Below are positions 42,768 through 52,437 of a stretch of DNA of 64,000 nt, piece by piece. Every line of letters starts with the position of its first letter. Position 1 is the first letter of the stretch. Made by a program: the position numbers and the translations under genes. Under the pieces are notes generated by a model. That model saw only the letters and a program-made list of their open reading frames with translations. It was not told the origin of the DNA and did not search any database. The DNA comes from Chitinophagaceae bacterium (GTDB taxonomy: Bacteria > Bacteroidota > Bacteroidia > Chitinophagales > Chitinophagaceae). The stretch is from contig JAFMJI010000001.1 in NCBI GenBank assembly GCA_017853575.1, forward strand, positions 1-64,000, in the 5' to 3' direction.

Positions 42768-43895
42768 ATGACACAAAGAATATATTTCGACAACGCAGCC
42801 ACCACTCCTATTGAACCATTGGTATTGCAGGAGATGATGCCATTTTTATCTACCAATTTTGGCAATCCATCTTCAATTTATTCTTACGGTAGAGAAAACA
42901 GACTCGCCATTGAAAAAGCTAGAAAATCTGTCGCATCAATTTTAAAAGCTCAACCCGCTGAAATTTTTTTCACAAGCGGTGGAACCGAAAGCAGCAACAC
43001 AGCCATTTTTAATGCAGTAAGGGCATTGGGCTGCAAAAGAATTATCACATCCCCCATTGAACATCACGCAACACTTCATACAGTAGAATTTCTATCAAAG
43101 AATGGAGAGGCTTCATTAGAATTTGTAGATCTACTTCCGAATGGCCATATTGAAATGAAGGATCTAGAAAAAAAACTAGCAGCTTCATCAACCAAAACTT
43201 TGGTCACACTGATGCATGCCAATAACGAAATTGGCAACCTTACCGATATCAATGCTGTAGGCGAATTATGCAAGAAATATCAGGCCATCTTCCATGCTGA
43301 CACAGTTCAAACGGTTGGCCACTTTCCAATTGACCTTTCAACAACGCATGTAGATTTTATTACAGGAGCTGGGCATAAATTTCACGGACCAAAGGGAATA
43401 GGGATTCTCTATATCAGTCAGCGAAACAAAATCAATCCATTTATACATGGCGGCGGACAGGAAAGAAACATGCGGGCAGGAACTGAAAATATTTATGGCA
43501 TTATTGGATTTAGCAAGGCTCTTGAACTTGCAAATCGACATCATGATGATGACAAAACATATATTCTGTCTTTAAAAAAATATATGAAGCAACGCCTCCA
43601 TGAAACAATTCCTGGTGTGGTTTTCAATGGAGATCCAGATGGAGAAAGCCTTTATACTGTTTTGAGCGTAGGCATTCCTCATACCGAAAAATCTGAAATG
43701 CTCCTTTTTAATCTAGACATCAACCATATTTGTGTATCTGGTGGAAGTGCATGCAGCAGCGGTGCGAATCAAGGTTCGCATGTTATCAATGCGTTGACAA
43801 AAGAAAAACAATCTACTGTACGATTTTCTTTCAGCAAATTCAATACAAAAGAAGAGATTGACAAAGTGATCAACTCACTGCAATCATTGCTTTAA
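42768..43895 (+). CDS. Cysteine desulfurase (NifS/IscS-like)
   Basis: 375 residues of the class V PLP family. The cofactor lysine is K204 in GAGHKFHGPKG and the persulfide-carrying cysteine is C329 in GSACSSG. It provides sulfur for Fe-S clusters or tRNA thiolation. No IscU or SufB gene is adjacent, so a tRNA role is equally plausible. Converges on mutS with a five-base gap. Confidence 0.92.
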   Translation: MTQRIYFDNAATTPIEPLVLQEMMPFLSTNFGNPSSIYSYGRENRLAIEKARKSVASILKAQPAEIFFTSGGTESSNTAIFNAVRALGCKRIITSPIEHHATLHTVEFLSKNGEASLEFVDLLPNGHIEMKDLEKKLAASSTKTLVTLMHANNEIGNLTDINAVGELCKKYQAIFHADTVQTVGHFPIDLSTTHVDFITGAGHKFHGPKGIGILYISQRNKINPFIHGGGQERNMRAGTENIYGIIGFSKALELANRHHDDDKTYILSLKKYMKQRLHETIPGVVFNGDPDGESLYTVLSVGIPHTEKSEMLLFNLDINHICVSGGSACSSGANQGSHVINALTKEKQSTVRFSFSKFNTKEEIDKVINSLQSLL

Positions 43896-43900
43896 ATGAG

Positions 43901-46492
43901 TTAACCAATTTTCTTTTTGATATCGTTCAGGATCACCAATGCTTCAACAGGAGTTAGCGCATTGATATCAACCTTTCCAAGTACTTTTCGTATTTCATCA
44001 AAAACAAGACTTTGCGCATCAAAAATAGAGAGTTGCATTTCAGGATTTTCTTGCTTGAATGCTAAGCCAATTTCTCTTTGTTCTCTCTTTTCCAATTCAG
44101 CAAGTATTTCATTGGCGCGTTTCAACAATGCGGGAGGCATCCCTGCCATGCGTGCAACATGAATACCGAAACTATGTGTGCTGCCTCCAGGAGCTAATTT
44201 CCTTAGAAATAAAATTTTATTGTCAACCTCACGATGGGTAATATGAAAATTCTTAACCCTCGGCAATTTCCCTTCGAGCTCATTCATTTCATGGTAATGT
44301 GTAGCAAATAAAGTCTTTGAACGTTGAGGCGCATTGTGTAAATACTCAGCAATACTTGAAGCAATTGAAATGCCGTCATATGTAGAAGTTCCCCTACCAA
44401 TTTCATCAAGGATAACAAGACTTTTGGAGGAGATATTATTAATGATGCTGGCTGTTTCATTCATCTCTACCATAAAGGTTGATTCTCCACCACTCAGATT
44501 ATCAGAAGCACCAACCCTGGTGAAAATTTTATCAGTGAGTGGAATTTCAGCTTTTGCTGCAGGCACATAACTACCCATATGTGCCATCAAAACATTAATA
44601 GCTGTTTGACGCAATAGAGCACTTTTACCACTCATATTCGGACCTGTCAATATAATGATTTGTGTGTCGTCTTGATTAAGCTCCAGATCATTACTTATGT
44701 ATGTCTCACCAGGAATGAGCATGGTTTCAATTACTGGATGCCTTGCTGCAACCAATTTAATTGCATCGCCGTTATGCAGTGTAGGTTTACAATATCCTCG
44801 ATCCATTGCCGTTTTTGCAAATGAACACAAGCAATCAATGATAGCGATGATTTGTGCATTTTGCTGCATAGGCAATATGTACTCTTGTAATGAACTCAAC
44901 AGTTGATCATAAATAGCAGACTCTATTTGTGATATTTTATCTTCTGCCCCTATGATTTTCTCCTCATATTCTTTCAATTCATCCGTTATGTAGCGCTCAC
45001 CATTGGTTAGCGTTTGTTTTCTGATCCAATTTGGAGGGACTTTGGATTTATGGGTATTGCTTACCTCGAGATAATACCCAAACACATTGTTGAACCCAAC
45101 TTTTAAAGATGAAATGCCCGTTTGCAATATTTCTTTTTGTTGTATTTCGAGCAGAAATTTCTTTCCACCTGTGGCAAGCTCTCTGTAATGATCCAAATCA
45201 TTATTTACTCCTGCCCTTATATATCCCCCCTTCTGTATTTGATTGGGTGCATCTTCTGCAATTTCAAGATTGATTTTCTCTTCAATCATTGAACAAGGGT
45301 TGAGACTATCCAACAATCGATCAAGATATTCACTTTGTATTTGACCGTGGAGAGATTTCAAAAATGCAACTTCTTCTAAACCCTTGGCCAGTTGAAGCAT
45401 TTCACGTGGACCGAGTTTTTTAGAAGGTATCTTGCTCACCAAACGTTCAATATCCCCGCATGATTTAAAGGATTGAATAATTTTTTCATGCCATGCTTGA
45501 TTCGCAATGATTTTCTCAACCAAATCCAATCTCTCATTTATTTTCTTCTGATCAGAAAGAGGCATCAGAATCCAACGTTTGAGAAGCCTTGCACCCATTG
45601 GGGAAATGGTAGAATCGATGGTCTTCAATAAGGTAGCGCCATTATCGAAAGATGAAGAAACCAGTTCAAGATTTCGAATGGTGAACTGATCCATCCAAAG
45701 AAACTCTTCTCTGTTGATTCTATGGATGCTTGCAACATGATGACTGTTAGGATGCGCAGTATCTGTTAGATAATGAAGGATAGCACCTGCTGCAACAATA
45801 GCATCTGACATATCTTCTACACCAAATCCTTTCAAGGAATGAGTTCCAAAATGCCTCGTCAATCCTTCCAAAGCATACCGATGATCAAAAATCCAACTAT
45901 CAAGACAATAGATATAAAATTTCTTTCCAAAAGTGGTCTGAAAAAAATCTTGTTTTCCTTTTTGAAAAATCACTTCAGCCGGCTGAAATGTTTGAAGCAA
46001 CTTATCGATATAATCCTGGTTTCCTTCAGCAACAAAAAATTCACCTGTGGAAATATCTAAAAAAGAAATTCCAATGCTTTGTTCTCCGAAATGTATTCCA
46101 GCAAGGAAATTATTGCTGCTGTGTTCGAGCAATTTATCATGGGTTGCCAAACCAGGAGTAACCATTTCAGTGACACCCCTCTTAACAATTCCCTTTGCTG
46201 CTTTTGGATCTTCCAACTGATCACAAATAGCAACCCTGAATCCGGCTTTTACCAGTTTATGTAAATATGTATCGAGACTATGATGAGGAAATCCTGCCAG
46301 CTCAAGAGATGAAGCAGCACCATTGTTTCTCTTGGTAAGTGTGATACCCAATATGGATGAGGCCTTGATGGCATCGTCACCAAACGTTTCATAAAAATCT
46401 CCCACGCGAAATAGCAAAATAGCATCAGGGTATTTCTGCTTGATCGCCCTGTGCTGTTGCATAAGTGGAGTATCGCTTACACTGCGAGCCAT
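43901..46492 (-). CDS. mutS: DNA mismatch repair protein MutS
   Basis: 863 residues. The mismatch-reading motif F33-Y34-E35 (GDFYETFGD) is intact, as are Walker A GPNMSGKS and the DEIGRGTSTYDG Walker B region. The length is that of MutS1; it is not the SMR-bearing MutS2. No mutL in the window. A single gene, divergent from the phospholipase-D-type gene. Confidence 0.97.
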   Translation of the reverse strand: MARSVSDTPLMQQHRAIKQKYPDAILLFRVGDFYETFGDDAIKASSILGITLTKRNNGAASSLELAGFPHHSLDTYLHKLVKAGFRVAICDQLEDPKAAKGIVKRGVTEMVTPGLATHDKLLEHSSNNFLAGIHFGEQSIGISFLDISTGEFFVAEGNQDYIDKLLQTFQPAEVIFQKGKQDFFQTTFGKKFYIYCLDSWIFDHRYALEGLTRHFGTHSLKGFGVEDMSDAIVAAGAILHYLTDTAHPNSHHVASIHRINREEFLWMDQFTIRNLELVSSSFDNGATLLKTIDSTISPMGARLLKRWILMPLSDQKKINERLDLVEKIIANQAWHEKIIQSFKSCGDIERLVSKIPSKKLGPREMLQLAKGLEEVAFLKSLHGQIQSEYLDRLLDSLNPCSMIEEKINLEIAEDAPNQIQKGGYIRAGVNNDLDHYRELATGGKKFLLEIQQKEILQTGISSLKVGFNNVFGYYLEVSNTHKSKVPPNWIRKQTLTNGERYITDELKEYEEKIIGAEDKISQIESAIYDQLLSSLQEYILPMQQNAQIIAIIDCLCSFAKTAMDRGYCKPTLHNGDAIKLVAARHPVIETMLIPGETYISNDLELNQDDTQIIILTGPNMSGKSALLRQTAINVLMAHMGSYVPAAKAEIPLTDKIFTRVGASDNLSGGESTFMVEMNETASIINNISSKSLVILDEIGRGTSTYDGISIASSIAEYLHNAPQRSKTLFATHYHEMNELEGKLPRVKNFHITHREVDNKILFLRKLAPGGSTHSFGIHVARMAGMPPALLKRANEILAELEKREQREIGLAFKQENPEMQLSIFDAQSLVFDEIRKVLGKVDINALTPVEALVILNDIKKKIG

Positions 46493-46603
46493 TTTCCTCT
46501 TTTGTAGATGAACTCCGAAAATACGAAAGCGTATGGAAATATATTTAAATTCAGTTGTGTTTAAACATCAACATAAATTGTGGAAAAATTCGTTGTTTGA
46601 GAC

Positions 46604-47782
46604 ATGTCCTCAGCCAAAAAAATAAAATCTGCTTACAGCTTCAGAAACAAGGCAACACTCATTAGGGGTGGACAGGAATATTTTGAAACCCTGAAAGAAC
46701 TGATCAAAAATGCCAAATCCTTCATTCAGATGCAGGTATACATTTTTGAAGATGACCATACCGGCAATGAAATTGGCAATTATCTAATTGAAGCATCCAA
46801 AAGAAATATTAAAATCCAGCTTTTATTGGATGGATACGCATCCCGAAATCTTTCAAAAGAATTCATACAAACTCTCCGGGATGCAGGAATTCACCTAAGA
46901 TTTTTTGCACCGGTTTTTAAAAGCAAACACTATTATTTTGGAAGAAGACTTCATCACAAAGTCACTGTAATTGATGGCATTAAGGCACTGGTTGGGGGAA
47001 TCAATATATCAGACAGGTATAACGATATGCCAAATGATCCATCGTGGTTAGATTATGCAGTATTGCTTGAAGGTGATACCGCTTTTGAACTACACAAACT
47101 CTGCTTACAATTGTATTTTAAAAAGAGAAAAATCGAAACATGGTTAGAAAAAAATCAAAGTCAATATTTGCTTGACGAAAACTTACATACTGCAGTTAGA
47201 ATCCGAAGAAATGATTGGGTTATGAACAAAAATCAAATTTCTGGAACGTATATGGAAATGTTCAAAAATGCCCAGCGAGAAATCATCATGATGTCGAGCT
47301 ACTTTATTCCCAACACATTTTTCAGAAAACAAATGTCAGCGGCTTTGAAGAGAGGAGTCCAGATAAAACTGATACTTGCTGGCAAATCAGATGTCCATTT
47401 GGCAAAAAATGCTGAACGTTATTTCTATAGATGGGCTCTTAGAAATAAGATTCAAATTTTTGAGTACCTACCTACTGTATTACACAGTAAAGTTGCTATC
47501 TGTGATGATAGAATTGTTACTATTGGCTCTTACAACGTCAACGACATCAGTGCTTTTGCCAGCATTGAGTTAAATGTTGACATCGAAGAGAAAGAATTTG
47601 CGCAATCTGTAAAAAAAGAAATTGAAAAAATCATTGGTTTGGAAACTATTGAAATTAAAAATGATCACCTCAAGAATAAATTTGGCATAGTGGATCAATT
47701 AACGCAATGGACCTCTTATATACTATTCAGATTTATATTTAAAATATTTACATTCTATTTTTCGAAAAGAACATCCAATTGA
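46604..47782 (+). CDS. Cardiolipin synthase-like phospholipase D protein
   Basis: 392 residues with two HKD motifs, HHKVTVIDG (about 126) and HSKVAICDD (about 296), and the downstream SYNVND-type N/D blocks. There is no N-terminal membrane pair, so it resembles the ClsB form. The C-terminus has one hydrophobic helix. It would join phosphatidylglycerols or transfer phosphatidyl groups at the inner membrane. Confidence 0.9.
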   Translation: MSSAKKIKSAYSFRNKATLIRGGQEYFETLKELIKNAKSFIQMQVYIFEDDHTGNEIGNYLIEASKRNIKIQLLLDGYASRNLSKEFIQTLRDAGIHLRFFAPVFKSKHYYFGRRLHHKVTVIDGIKALVGGINISDRYNDMPNDPSWLDYAVLLEGDTAFELHKLCLQLYFKKRKIETWLEKNQSQYLLDENLHTAVRIRRNDWVMNKNQISGTYMEMFKNAQREIIMMSSYFIPNTFFRKQMSAALKRGVQIKLILAGKSDVHLAKNAERYFYRWALRNKIQIFEYLPTVLHSKVAICDDRIVTIGSYNVNDISAFASIELNVDIEEKEFAQSVKKEIEKIIGLETIEIKNDHLKNKFGIVDQLTQWTSYILFRFIFKIFTFYFSKRTSN

Positions 47783-47858
47783 TTTTTGTTTATACAACAA
47801 TGATATTGATCAGCTAAATCGTTCTTAAGCTTTGCTATTTTGTCACAAAGTCAAGGCC

Positions 47859-48314
47859 ATGAAAGGTGAATTAAACAAGGAACAGATCAATAATTTGCTT
47901 TCAAGTCAAATGATAGGCAGAATTGCTTGTTGCGATTTACACAAACCTTATATTGTACCGATTGCATATGCATTTGACGGAAACGATATTTATTGCCAGA
48001 CCACAGAAGGTAAAAAAGTACAATACATGAGGCAAAACCCCAACATTTGCTTTCAAGTTGATTTTTCGCATCACTTTTCCCACTGGCAAAGCGTTGTTGT
48101 ATACGGAAAATTTGAAGAGCTCACTGGAAAGGCAATTGACAAAGCCAGAGAACTATTGACCAATAAAATCATGCCCCTAATGACAGACTCAAAGATTCAT
48201 CCACATGAACATTGGGAAGGACACGATGATTTTCTTGATAATAGTCAACGCATCAAGCCAATTATCTTCAAAGTGAAAATCGAAGAAATCAGTGGTAAAT
48301 ACAATAGGCTTTAA
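47859..48314 (+). CDS. Pyridoxamine-5'-phosphate oxidase-like split-barrel protein
   Basis: 151 residues from the ATG at 47859; a TTG nine codons upstream is less likely. It shows the FMN-binding split-barrel pattern (IGRIACCDLHKPYIVPIAYAF is a strand-turn-strand, then YCQTTEGKK and VVVYGKFEEL). Family members are flavin or F420-like binders or nitroimidazole resistance proteins; this one's substrate is unknown. Confidence 0.82.
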   Translation: MKGELNKEQINNLLSSQMIGRIACCDLHKPYIVPIAYAFDGNDIYCQTTEGKKVQYMRQNPNICFQVDFSHHFSHWQSVVVYGKFEELTGKAIDKARELLTNKIMPLMTDSKIHPHEHWEGHDDFLDNSQRIKPIIFKVKIEEISGKYNRL

Positions 48315-48341
48315 TTATCAATTCGCTTTTGTAAAAATTCC

Positions 48342-48968
48342 TTACTGAGGAACGTAGATGATAAATTTGTCTTTAAAAAATTCTTCTTTGAAAATCTGCT
48401 CAATTGATTTCGCAAAAGGCTTCAAGCCTGATTCAGCAATTTCTTGTGCCAAATCTCCACCCTTTAAGCATATCAATCCATTTTTAAATCCGGGCATCCT
48501 GTTCTCTTTCTTCAACAATGGCCTACTCCAACTCCATAACTCTTTTAGTGGAGCAACAGCCCTTGAAACCGCAAAATCAAACTTTCGATTTTTGATTTGC
48601 TCTGCTCTTATATGTTGAGTTGTAACATTTTTTATCCCCAGTTCAGAACATATAGCATCGACTACTTTTAATTTTTTTCCAATAGAGTCAACCAGATGAA
48701 AATGAACTTCAGGGAAAAATATTGCTAGTGGGACACCAGGAAAACCGCCACCAGTACCAATATCAACAATTTCGAAGCCAGGCAAAAATTCAAATTCAGC
48801 TGCAATACTCAAAGAATGTAGTACATGACGTTCATACAGCTCAGAAATATCTTTTCGCGAGATTACATTGATCTTTTCGTTCCATTCACTGTAGAGTGAA
48901 CCTAATTTTTCAAATTGATTCAATTGGGTAGTAGAGAAATCAGAAAAATATGTAGAAATCAGCTCCAC
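48342..48968 (-). CDS. rsmG: 16S rRNA (guanine-527-N7) methyltransferase
   Basis: 208 residues; it methylates G527 of 16S rRNA. The SAM motif is DIGTGGGFPGVPLAI, followed by HLVDSIGKK and the RAVAPLKELW block. Start is the GTG at 48968, overlapping the glycosyltransferase end by ten bases. It ends 27 bases from the convergent split-barrel gene, the widest convergent gap in the window. Confidence 0.95.
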   Translation of the reverse strand: MELISTYFSDFSTTQLNQFEKLGSLYSEWNEKINVISRKDISELYERHVLHSLSIAAEFEFLPGFEIVDIGTGGGFPGVPLAIFFPEVHFHLVDSIGKKLKVVDAICSELGIKNVTTQHIRAEQIKNRKFDFAVSRAVAPLKELWSWSRPLLKKENRMPGFKNGLICLKGGDLAQEIAESGLKPFAKSIEQIFKEEFFKDKFIIYVPQ

Positions 48969-50074
48969 TGGGTTTTAGGTTTTTTCCATAGCGATGACAT
49001 GAAATACAAATAGTAAAGTATCATCCAGAGATCCCACAAAATAAAATAGGGAAATAAATCTTTTTCATTCAGCTTCGACATTGCTTTATAAAAAACTACC
49101 GCCTGTATAATCAATTTAAAAGCCAAGGCTGGCAAAACCCAGGTCCATGGCAGAAAGAAGAATGCAAGAATCGTGGCAGGGTAGAACAATAAATGGGTAA
49201 CTACATATATTCCCAACTTAAATCTATCCTTGGCATGATAGAATCTCCCGGTTGTTTGATGGCGTTCCTTTTGAGCAATCCACTCAGTCCACTTTTTTTT
49301 AGGTGTTGAATATGTAAATGCTTCTTTATCTACGACAACTGCTGTATTACCGCGGTTCGCAACAGCATTAATGAACAAATCATCGTCTCCACCAGGCAGG
49401 TGATGATGAGAGGCGAAACCTTTCAGCCTAAAAAACACCTGTCTTTTATATGCCAGGTTTCTTCCAACACCCATATATGGTTGACCCGCAAGTGCAAAAG
49501 ACAAGTATTGAAGTGCGGTATGAAAGGTATCAAATCGGATTACTTTATTGAGCAACCCTTTTGCCTTTTTGTAAGCACCATATCCAAGTACGATTTCGAT
49601 TCCATCACTAAACCCATTCTGCATCTTCTTAATCCAGTTTTCGGAACTTGGTATACAGTCTGCATCAGTTAGCAACAACAGCTCATGCTTTGCACTTTTT
49701 ATGCCAACAGATAACGGAAATTTCTTACCGGGAATATGAACAGCTTCTTGTTTTAGTTCAATAATGTGAAGTTGCTTGAAGTCTTTGTACAATCCATCCA
49801 ATAGATACTTCGTATCATCTTGAGAATTATCATTCACCATTACGATTTCATGAGTACTCTTGTAAGACTGTGCAAGTATACCAGGTAAGTTTGCTTCTAT
49901 TTCATCTGCTTCATCTCTTGCACATATGATAACACTCACAGGGTGTTCGCGACCGACTTCGTCTTCAGTTGACTTATAAAAAGCCAACAGCCTGAAATAT
50001 CGTAAGTAATAGAATAATTGAGTGAGCAATATCAATCCGTATCCCCCCAATACAATCCAAGGCAAAAAAATCAT
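48959..50074 (-). CDS. Membrane-bound glycosyltransferase family 2
   Basis: 371 residues from ATG 50074, five bases after a TAACTTTG box; an ATG at 50146 would extend it over the folC promoter and is rejected. An N-terminal membrane helix precedes a GT-A domain with VSVIICARDEADEI, the DxD-type TDADC and the GGDDDLF acceptor block. Two or three membrane helices end the protein. It probably builds envelope polysaccharide or glycolipid; donor and acceptor unknown. Confidence 0.88.
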   Translation of the reverse strand: MIFLPWIVLGGYGLILLTQLFYYLRYFRLLAFYKSTEDEVGREHPVSVIICARDEADEIEANLPGILAQSYKSTHEIVMVNDNSQDDTKYLLDGLYKDFKQLHIIELKQEAVHIPGKKFPLSVGIKSAKHELLLLTDADCIPSSENWIKKMQNGFSDGIEIVLGYGAYKKAKGLLNKVIRFDTFHTALQYLSFALAGQPYMGVGRNLAYKRQVFFRLKGFASHHHLPGGDDDLFINAVANRGNTAVVVDKEAFTYSTPKKKWTEWIAQKERHQTTGRFYHAKDRFKLGIYVVTHLLFYPATILAFFFLPWTWVLPALAFKLIIQAVVFYKAMSKLNEKDLFPYFILWDLWMILYYLYFMSSLWKKPKTQWS

Positions 50075-50079
50075 GGAGA

Positions 50080-50087
50080 CAAAGTTA
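50080..50087 (-). promoter_or_regulatory. -7 box TAACTTTG (glycosyltransferase gene)
   Basis: It matches TAnnTTTG and ends five bases before the ATG at 50074, supporting that start and a near-leaderless mRNA. Confidence 0.5.
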
Positions 50088-50156
50088 AATTGTCCACAAA
50101 AAAATATCTGATTTCCAGCTAGAAGTTTTCCCATGTTTTTAAACAATCTCCGCCCA

Positions 50157-50164
50157 TATCTTTG
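50157..50164 (+). promoter_or_regulatory. -7 box TATCTTTG (folC)
   Basis: It matches TAnnTTTG and ends four bases before the GTG at 50169, which supports this start over the ATG at 50133. Confidence 0.5.
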
Positions 50165-50168
50165 CGTT

Positions 50169-51455
50169 GTGGATTACCAAGGTTGCCTGACATATTTATA
50201 CAGCAAATTACCCATGTTTAGCAGAACAGGGCCCGCTGCAATTAAACCAGACCTCACCAATACGCTTGCACTGTGCAATTATCTTGGAAACCCACAAAAC
50301 AAATTCAAATCTATACATATTGCCGGTACAAATGGGAAAGGGTCAGTAAGTCATATGCTTGCGTCCATTTTCCAGGAACAAGGCTATAAAACAGGCTTAT
50401 ATACATCCCCTCATTTAAAAGACTTTAGAGAAAGAATTAAGATAAATGGAGAAATGATCAGCCAACAAGCCGTGGTTGATTTTACAGATTCCATCAAAAC
50501 ATTCATTGAAGAGATTGAGCCTTCGTTTTTCGAAGTAACAGTTGGTATGGCATTCCAATACTTCGCAGAAAAAAATGTTGATATTGCCATTATTGAAACA
50601 GGATTGGGAGGAAGACTGGATAGCACCAATGTAATAGATCCTGAAATATCTGTCATCACCAACATTGGTTTTGACCACATGAGTCTGCTGGGAAATACAT
50701 TGGAAGCCATTTCTACTGAAAAAGCTGGTATCATAAAAAAAGATAAACCTGTTGTTATAGGAAAAACACAAAAAGAAACAACAAAGGTTTTCAGAGAGAA
50801 AGCAATCCTAATGAATGCTCCAATTTTTTTTGCAGTTGAAGAGTACAGCGTAAGCGATGTCAATCAGGAAAAAGATCTTCTGACATTTAATATAACTAAC
50901 AAGAATAATTATTCGAGAAAAATCACCAGCAACTTGAACAGCTTGTACCAGCTGGAAAACATAAGAACTGTTGTTGCAACAATTGAACATGTAGATAAAA
51001 CAACTTTTAAAATTGAAGAAAGAAGTCTCGTGGATGGGATTAGAAAAACAACCAGCAACACAGGACTTAGGGGCAGGTGGGAAAAAATTGGAGAACACCC
51101 TTCGATTATTATTGATGTTGGGCACAACCCAGACGGAATGAAAGAAATAATTAGACAGCTTTCAAATTCCACCTATAAAAAATTACATATCATTATTGGG
51201 CTTTCAAAAGATAAAGACTATTTGGAAATACTTTCCATGTTGCCAAAAGATGCTGAATACGGCTTCACACAGGCAAATATTCCAAGAGCACTCGAAGCGA
51301 ATACCCTCATGAGAGAAGCATTGAGCTTTGGATTGCATGGACAGGCATTTAATAATGTGAACCTTGCTCTTGACCATATAAAATCCAAGGCAAATACTGA
51401 CGACCTCATATTAATCTGCGGAAGCCTTTTTGTAATTGGGGAATTGGAATTCTAA
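50169..51455 (+). CDS. folC: Folylpolyglutamate / dihydrofolate synthase
   Basis: 428 residues from GTG 50169. From here the N-terminus (DYQGCLTYLYSKLPMFSRTG) aligns with the usual family start, while the ATG at 50133 would add 12 unmatched residues. The P-loop is GTNGKGSVSH and the Mur-ligase signature GLGGRLDSTNV follows. It adds glutamates to folates. It converges on the Nudix gene with a one-base gap. Confidence 0.92.
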   Translation: MDYQGCLTYLYSKLPMFSRTGPAAIKPDLTNTLALCNYLGNPQNKFKSIHIAGTNGKGSVSHMLASIFQEQGYKTGLYTSPHLKDFRERIKINGEMISQQAVVDFTDSIKTFIEEIEPSFFEVTVGMAFQYFAEKNVDIAIIETGLGGRLDSTNVIDPEISVITNIGFDHMSLLGNTLEAISTEKAGIIKKDKPVVIGKTQKETTKVFREKAILMNAPIFFAVEEYSVSDVNQEKDLLTFNITNKNNYSRKITSNLNSLYQLENIRTVVATIEHVDKTTFKIEERSLVDGIRKTTSNTGLRGRWEKIGEHPSIIIDVGHNPDGMKEIIRQLSNSTYKKLHIIIGLSKDKDYLEILSMLPKDAEYGFTQANIPRALEANTLMREALSFGLHGQAFNNVNLALDHIKSKANTDDLILICGSLFVIGELEF

Positions 51456-51456
51456 T

Positions 51457-52005
51457 TTAGATTTTAATATGCCCTAATCTGGCCAACGCATAAAATAAAG
51501 CAGTTGCGTGCATGCTTTGCAAGATTTGATTGGACATTAAGAGCTCTTTAACTTCATGCAAATCCAATAAGTGGACTTCAATCTCTTCGTTTTCATCTAA
51601 TTGTTGATCTGCAATTTTTCTTCCCCCTTTAGCCAAAAAAAAGTGCATCAGGTTGCAATTGGTTGATGGGTTTGCAGAAGTTTTACCCAAGTATTCAAAT
51701 GAAGAAAACACATAGCCAGTCTCTTCTTTAAGTTCTCTTGCAATGGCTGCCTCTAGGTCTTTGTCCTCTTTGTCAACACAACCGCCCGGTATCTCCATCA
51801 ATGTCTCGCCCAATGCATGTCTGTATTGACGTTCGAAAATAAATTTCCCATCTTCAGTGATTGCAACTGCCGTAACCCATTCAGGAAATTCATACACATA
51901 GTATGGATTTACAATGGTTCCATCTTGTTTTTGGCAAGTATCTTTCCGAACGGTAAACCATAAGTCTTTAAAAAGATATTCGGAACTCAGTATTTTCCAA
52001 TTCAT
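51457..52005 (-). CDS. Nudix hydrolase (ADP-ribose pyrophosphatase-like)
   Basis: 182 residues. The Nudix box is readable as GGCVDKED...AAIARELKEETGY; it is slightly longer than the consensus before RELxEExGY. The fold start (WFTVRKDTCQKQDGT) suits the ADP-ribose or nucleoside-diphosphate-sugar type. It is the last gene after the secreted DPBB-like protein (three-base gap). Confidence 0.9.
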   Translation of the reverse strand: MNWKILSSEYLFKDLWFTVRKDTCQKQDGTIVNPYYVYEFPEWVTAVAITEDGKFIFERQYRHALGETLMEIPGGCVDKEDKDLEAAIARELKEETGYVFSSFEYLGKTSANPSTNCNLMHFFLAKGGRKIADQQLDENEEIEVHLLDLHEVKELLMSNQILQSMHATALFYALARLGHIKI

Positions 52006-52008
52006 ACA

Positions 52009-52410
52009 TTACTTATTCCAAGTTAAATTGAGCGTAGTGCTTAGGTCTTTCAAGCCCAATGCATTTAGAGTAGCGTTGCTCAAACGCATCAACAATCCTT
52101 CATTTTCTTTAGCAGCTGCCAATGCACCCAATACTTTTGCATAGACAATTTTATCTGTAAGTGTGGATTGAACTTTTACAATGGTGCCTGGTAAAATGTC
52201 ATTTACGAGCAAATAATATTTTCCATCTTTCCATCCAGCATTGCTTTTGAAAACTCCATAGTTAGGGCACTCCATAGATTGTGACTTCCCCTCAGAAACC
52301 TGCTGCTTGAAAGTTGATTTAAAATAACCTCCATCATTTGAAACATCCTGTCCAACAGTAATTTCAACTGAACCAAAAACAAAAAAACAAACAAGTAGAT
52401 ATCGAATCAT
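52009..52410 (-). CDS. Secreted DPBB-like (RlpA-type) protein
   Basis: 133 residues: a signal peptide (IRYLLVCFFVFGSVEITVG) and a mature domain resembling the C-terminal part of Bacteroidota peptidoglycan-binding proteins (KDGKYYLLVNDILPGTIVKV, GLLMRLSNATLNALG). The fold is probably a double-psi beta-barrel, but RlpA catalytic aspartates are not evident. It has no LysM. Function unknown, perhaps envelope-related. Confidence 0.72.
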   Translation of the reverse strand: MIRYLLVCFFVFGSVEITVGQDVSNDGGYFKSTFKQQVSEGKSQSMECPNYGVFKSNAGWKDGKYYLLVNDILPGTIVKVQSTLTDKIVYAKVLGALAAAKENEGLLMRLSNATLNALGLKDLSTTLNLTWNK

Positions 52411-52437
52411 TTGTAAGTTAAATTAATCATTTTATTA

